DNA of 7,265 bases from Desulfuromusa sp. (lineage in GTDB: Bacteria > Desulfobacterota > Desulfuromonadia > Desulfuromonadales > Geopsychrobacteraceae), in the NCBI GenBank assembly GCA_021647765.1, contig JAKIUD010000106.1, positions 1 through 7,265 on the forward strand, in the 5' to 3' direction. A model generated the notes under the pieces. It was not told the DNA's origin. It worked only from the letters and a program-made list of their open reading frames with translations, and did not search any database. Of the stretch, positions 7,150 to 7,265 are shown piece after piece (the first letter of the stretch is position 1; each line of letters begins with the position of its first letter). The position numbers and the translations under genes are program-made.

Positions 7150-7170
7150 ATCCACCAAACAAAGGTGGAT
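7150..7170. promoter_or_regulatory. Perfect hairpin in the mcm/transposase intergenic region
   Basis: ATCCACC (7150-7156) and GGTGGAT (7164-7170) form a perfect 7-bp stem around AAACAAA. It lies 48 bases upstream of the mcm start, between divergently oriented genes. It overlaps a weak sigma-70-like sequence for mcm on the minus strand (TTGTTT, 17 bases, TATTTT). It could be an operator, or part of the left end of the insertion sequence that starts at the window edge. TGACAT also occurs twice nearby (7172-7177, 7182-7187), 10 bp apart. Confidence 0.4.
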
Positions 7171-7225
7171 GTGACATAGTCTGACATTGTTGTGATGGAT
7201 AATAGCTCCACAAGGAGGTATATCC

Positions 7226-7265
7226 ATGAATCTAAATCAGTTTCGCGATAGGTTTCCCGATGAAG
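7226..7265 (+). CDS. Start of a plus-strand gene, probably an IS1595-type transposase (partial)
   Basis: An ATG at 7226 is preceded by AAGGAGGT at a 6-base spacing, a strong start. Only 13 residues are visible, MNLNQFRDRFPDE. They resemble the N-terminus of IS1595-family (DDE, zinc-finger-containing) transposases, which often begin MNL..F...FPdEeaC. The rest runs off the window, so the identification rests on a short pattern and could be wrong. The gene itself is well supported by the start site. Confidence 0.45.
   Translation, partial: MNLNQFRDRFPDE

Overview
The window looks like chromosomal DNA of a Gram-negative anaerobe, probably a member of the Desulfuromonadales/Geobacter-like Desulfobacterota. 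The grounds are an outer-membrane porin with a terminal phenylalanine, a candidate sigma-54 promoter, a methylmalonyl-CoA mutase gene cluster, and several families of small REP-like intergenic hairpins of the kind common in that group. The taxonomic call is an inference from gene content and style, not from a marker gene.

Layout, left to right. Bases 1-120 appear to be the 3' end of a group II intron whose body lies outside the window. A short stretch with a thrice-repeated octamer and a hairpin follows. At 215-247 an intrinsic terminator closes a minus-strand porin gene (277-1446). The gene-free stretch 1447-1882 holds the porin control region: a strong ribosome-binding site, a leader hairpin, a candidate sigma-54 promoter, and a perfect 10-bp dyad at the distance expected for an enhancer-binding protein. 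It also holds a separate long inverted repeat. Next is a minus-strand periplasmic thioredoxin-like gene (1883-2380) with its own good sigma-70 promoter. A second gene-free stretch (2381-2871) contains that promoter and a nested GGGGACWG-type repeat.

A small plus-strand hicB-hicA toxin-antitoxin pair follows (2872-3294). The toxin reading frame appears to be cut short by a single nonsense codon, with the conserved tail still readable downstream. The right half is a minus-strand operon in the order mcm (4964-7102), meaB (3863-4840, TTG start proposed), mce (3363-3767). The mutase interconverts (R)-methylmalonyl-CoA and succinyl-CoA using adenosylcobalamin. MeaB is the GTPase that loads and protects the mutase cofactor. 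The epimerase interconverts the S and R forms of methylmalonyl-CoA. Together they link propionyl-CoA to the citric acid cycle. The carboxylase or transcarboxylase that would make or use (S)-methylmalonyl-CoA is not in the window. Both junctions around meaB carry a pair of 26-bp REP-like hairpins. At the right edge a plus-strand gene begins (7226), probably an IS1595-type transposase.

The most interesting points are the repeat-bracketed meaB with paired base changes between repeat units, the broken HicA toxin, and the sigma-54/enhancer arrangement upstream of the porin. I see no clear new multi-gene system.
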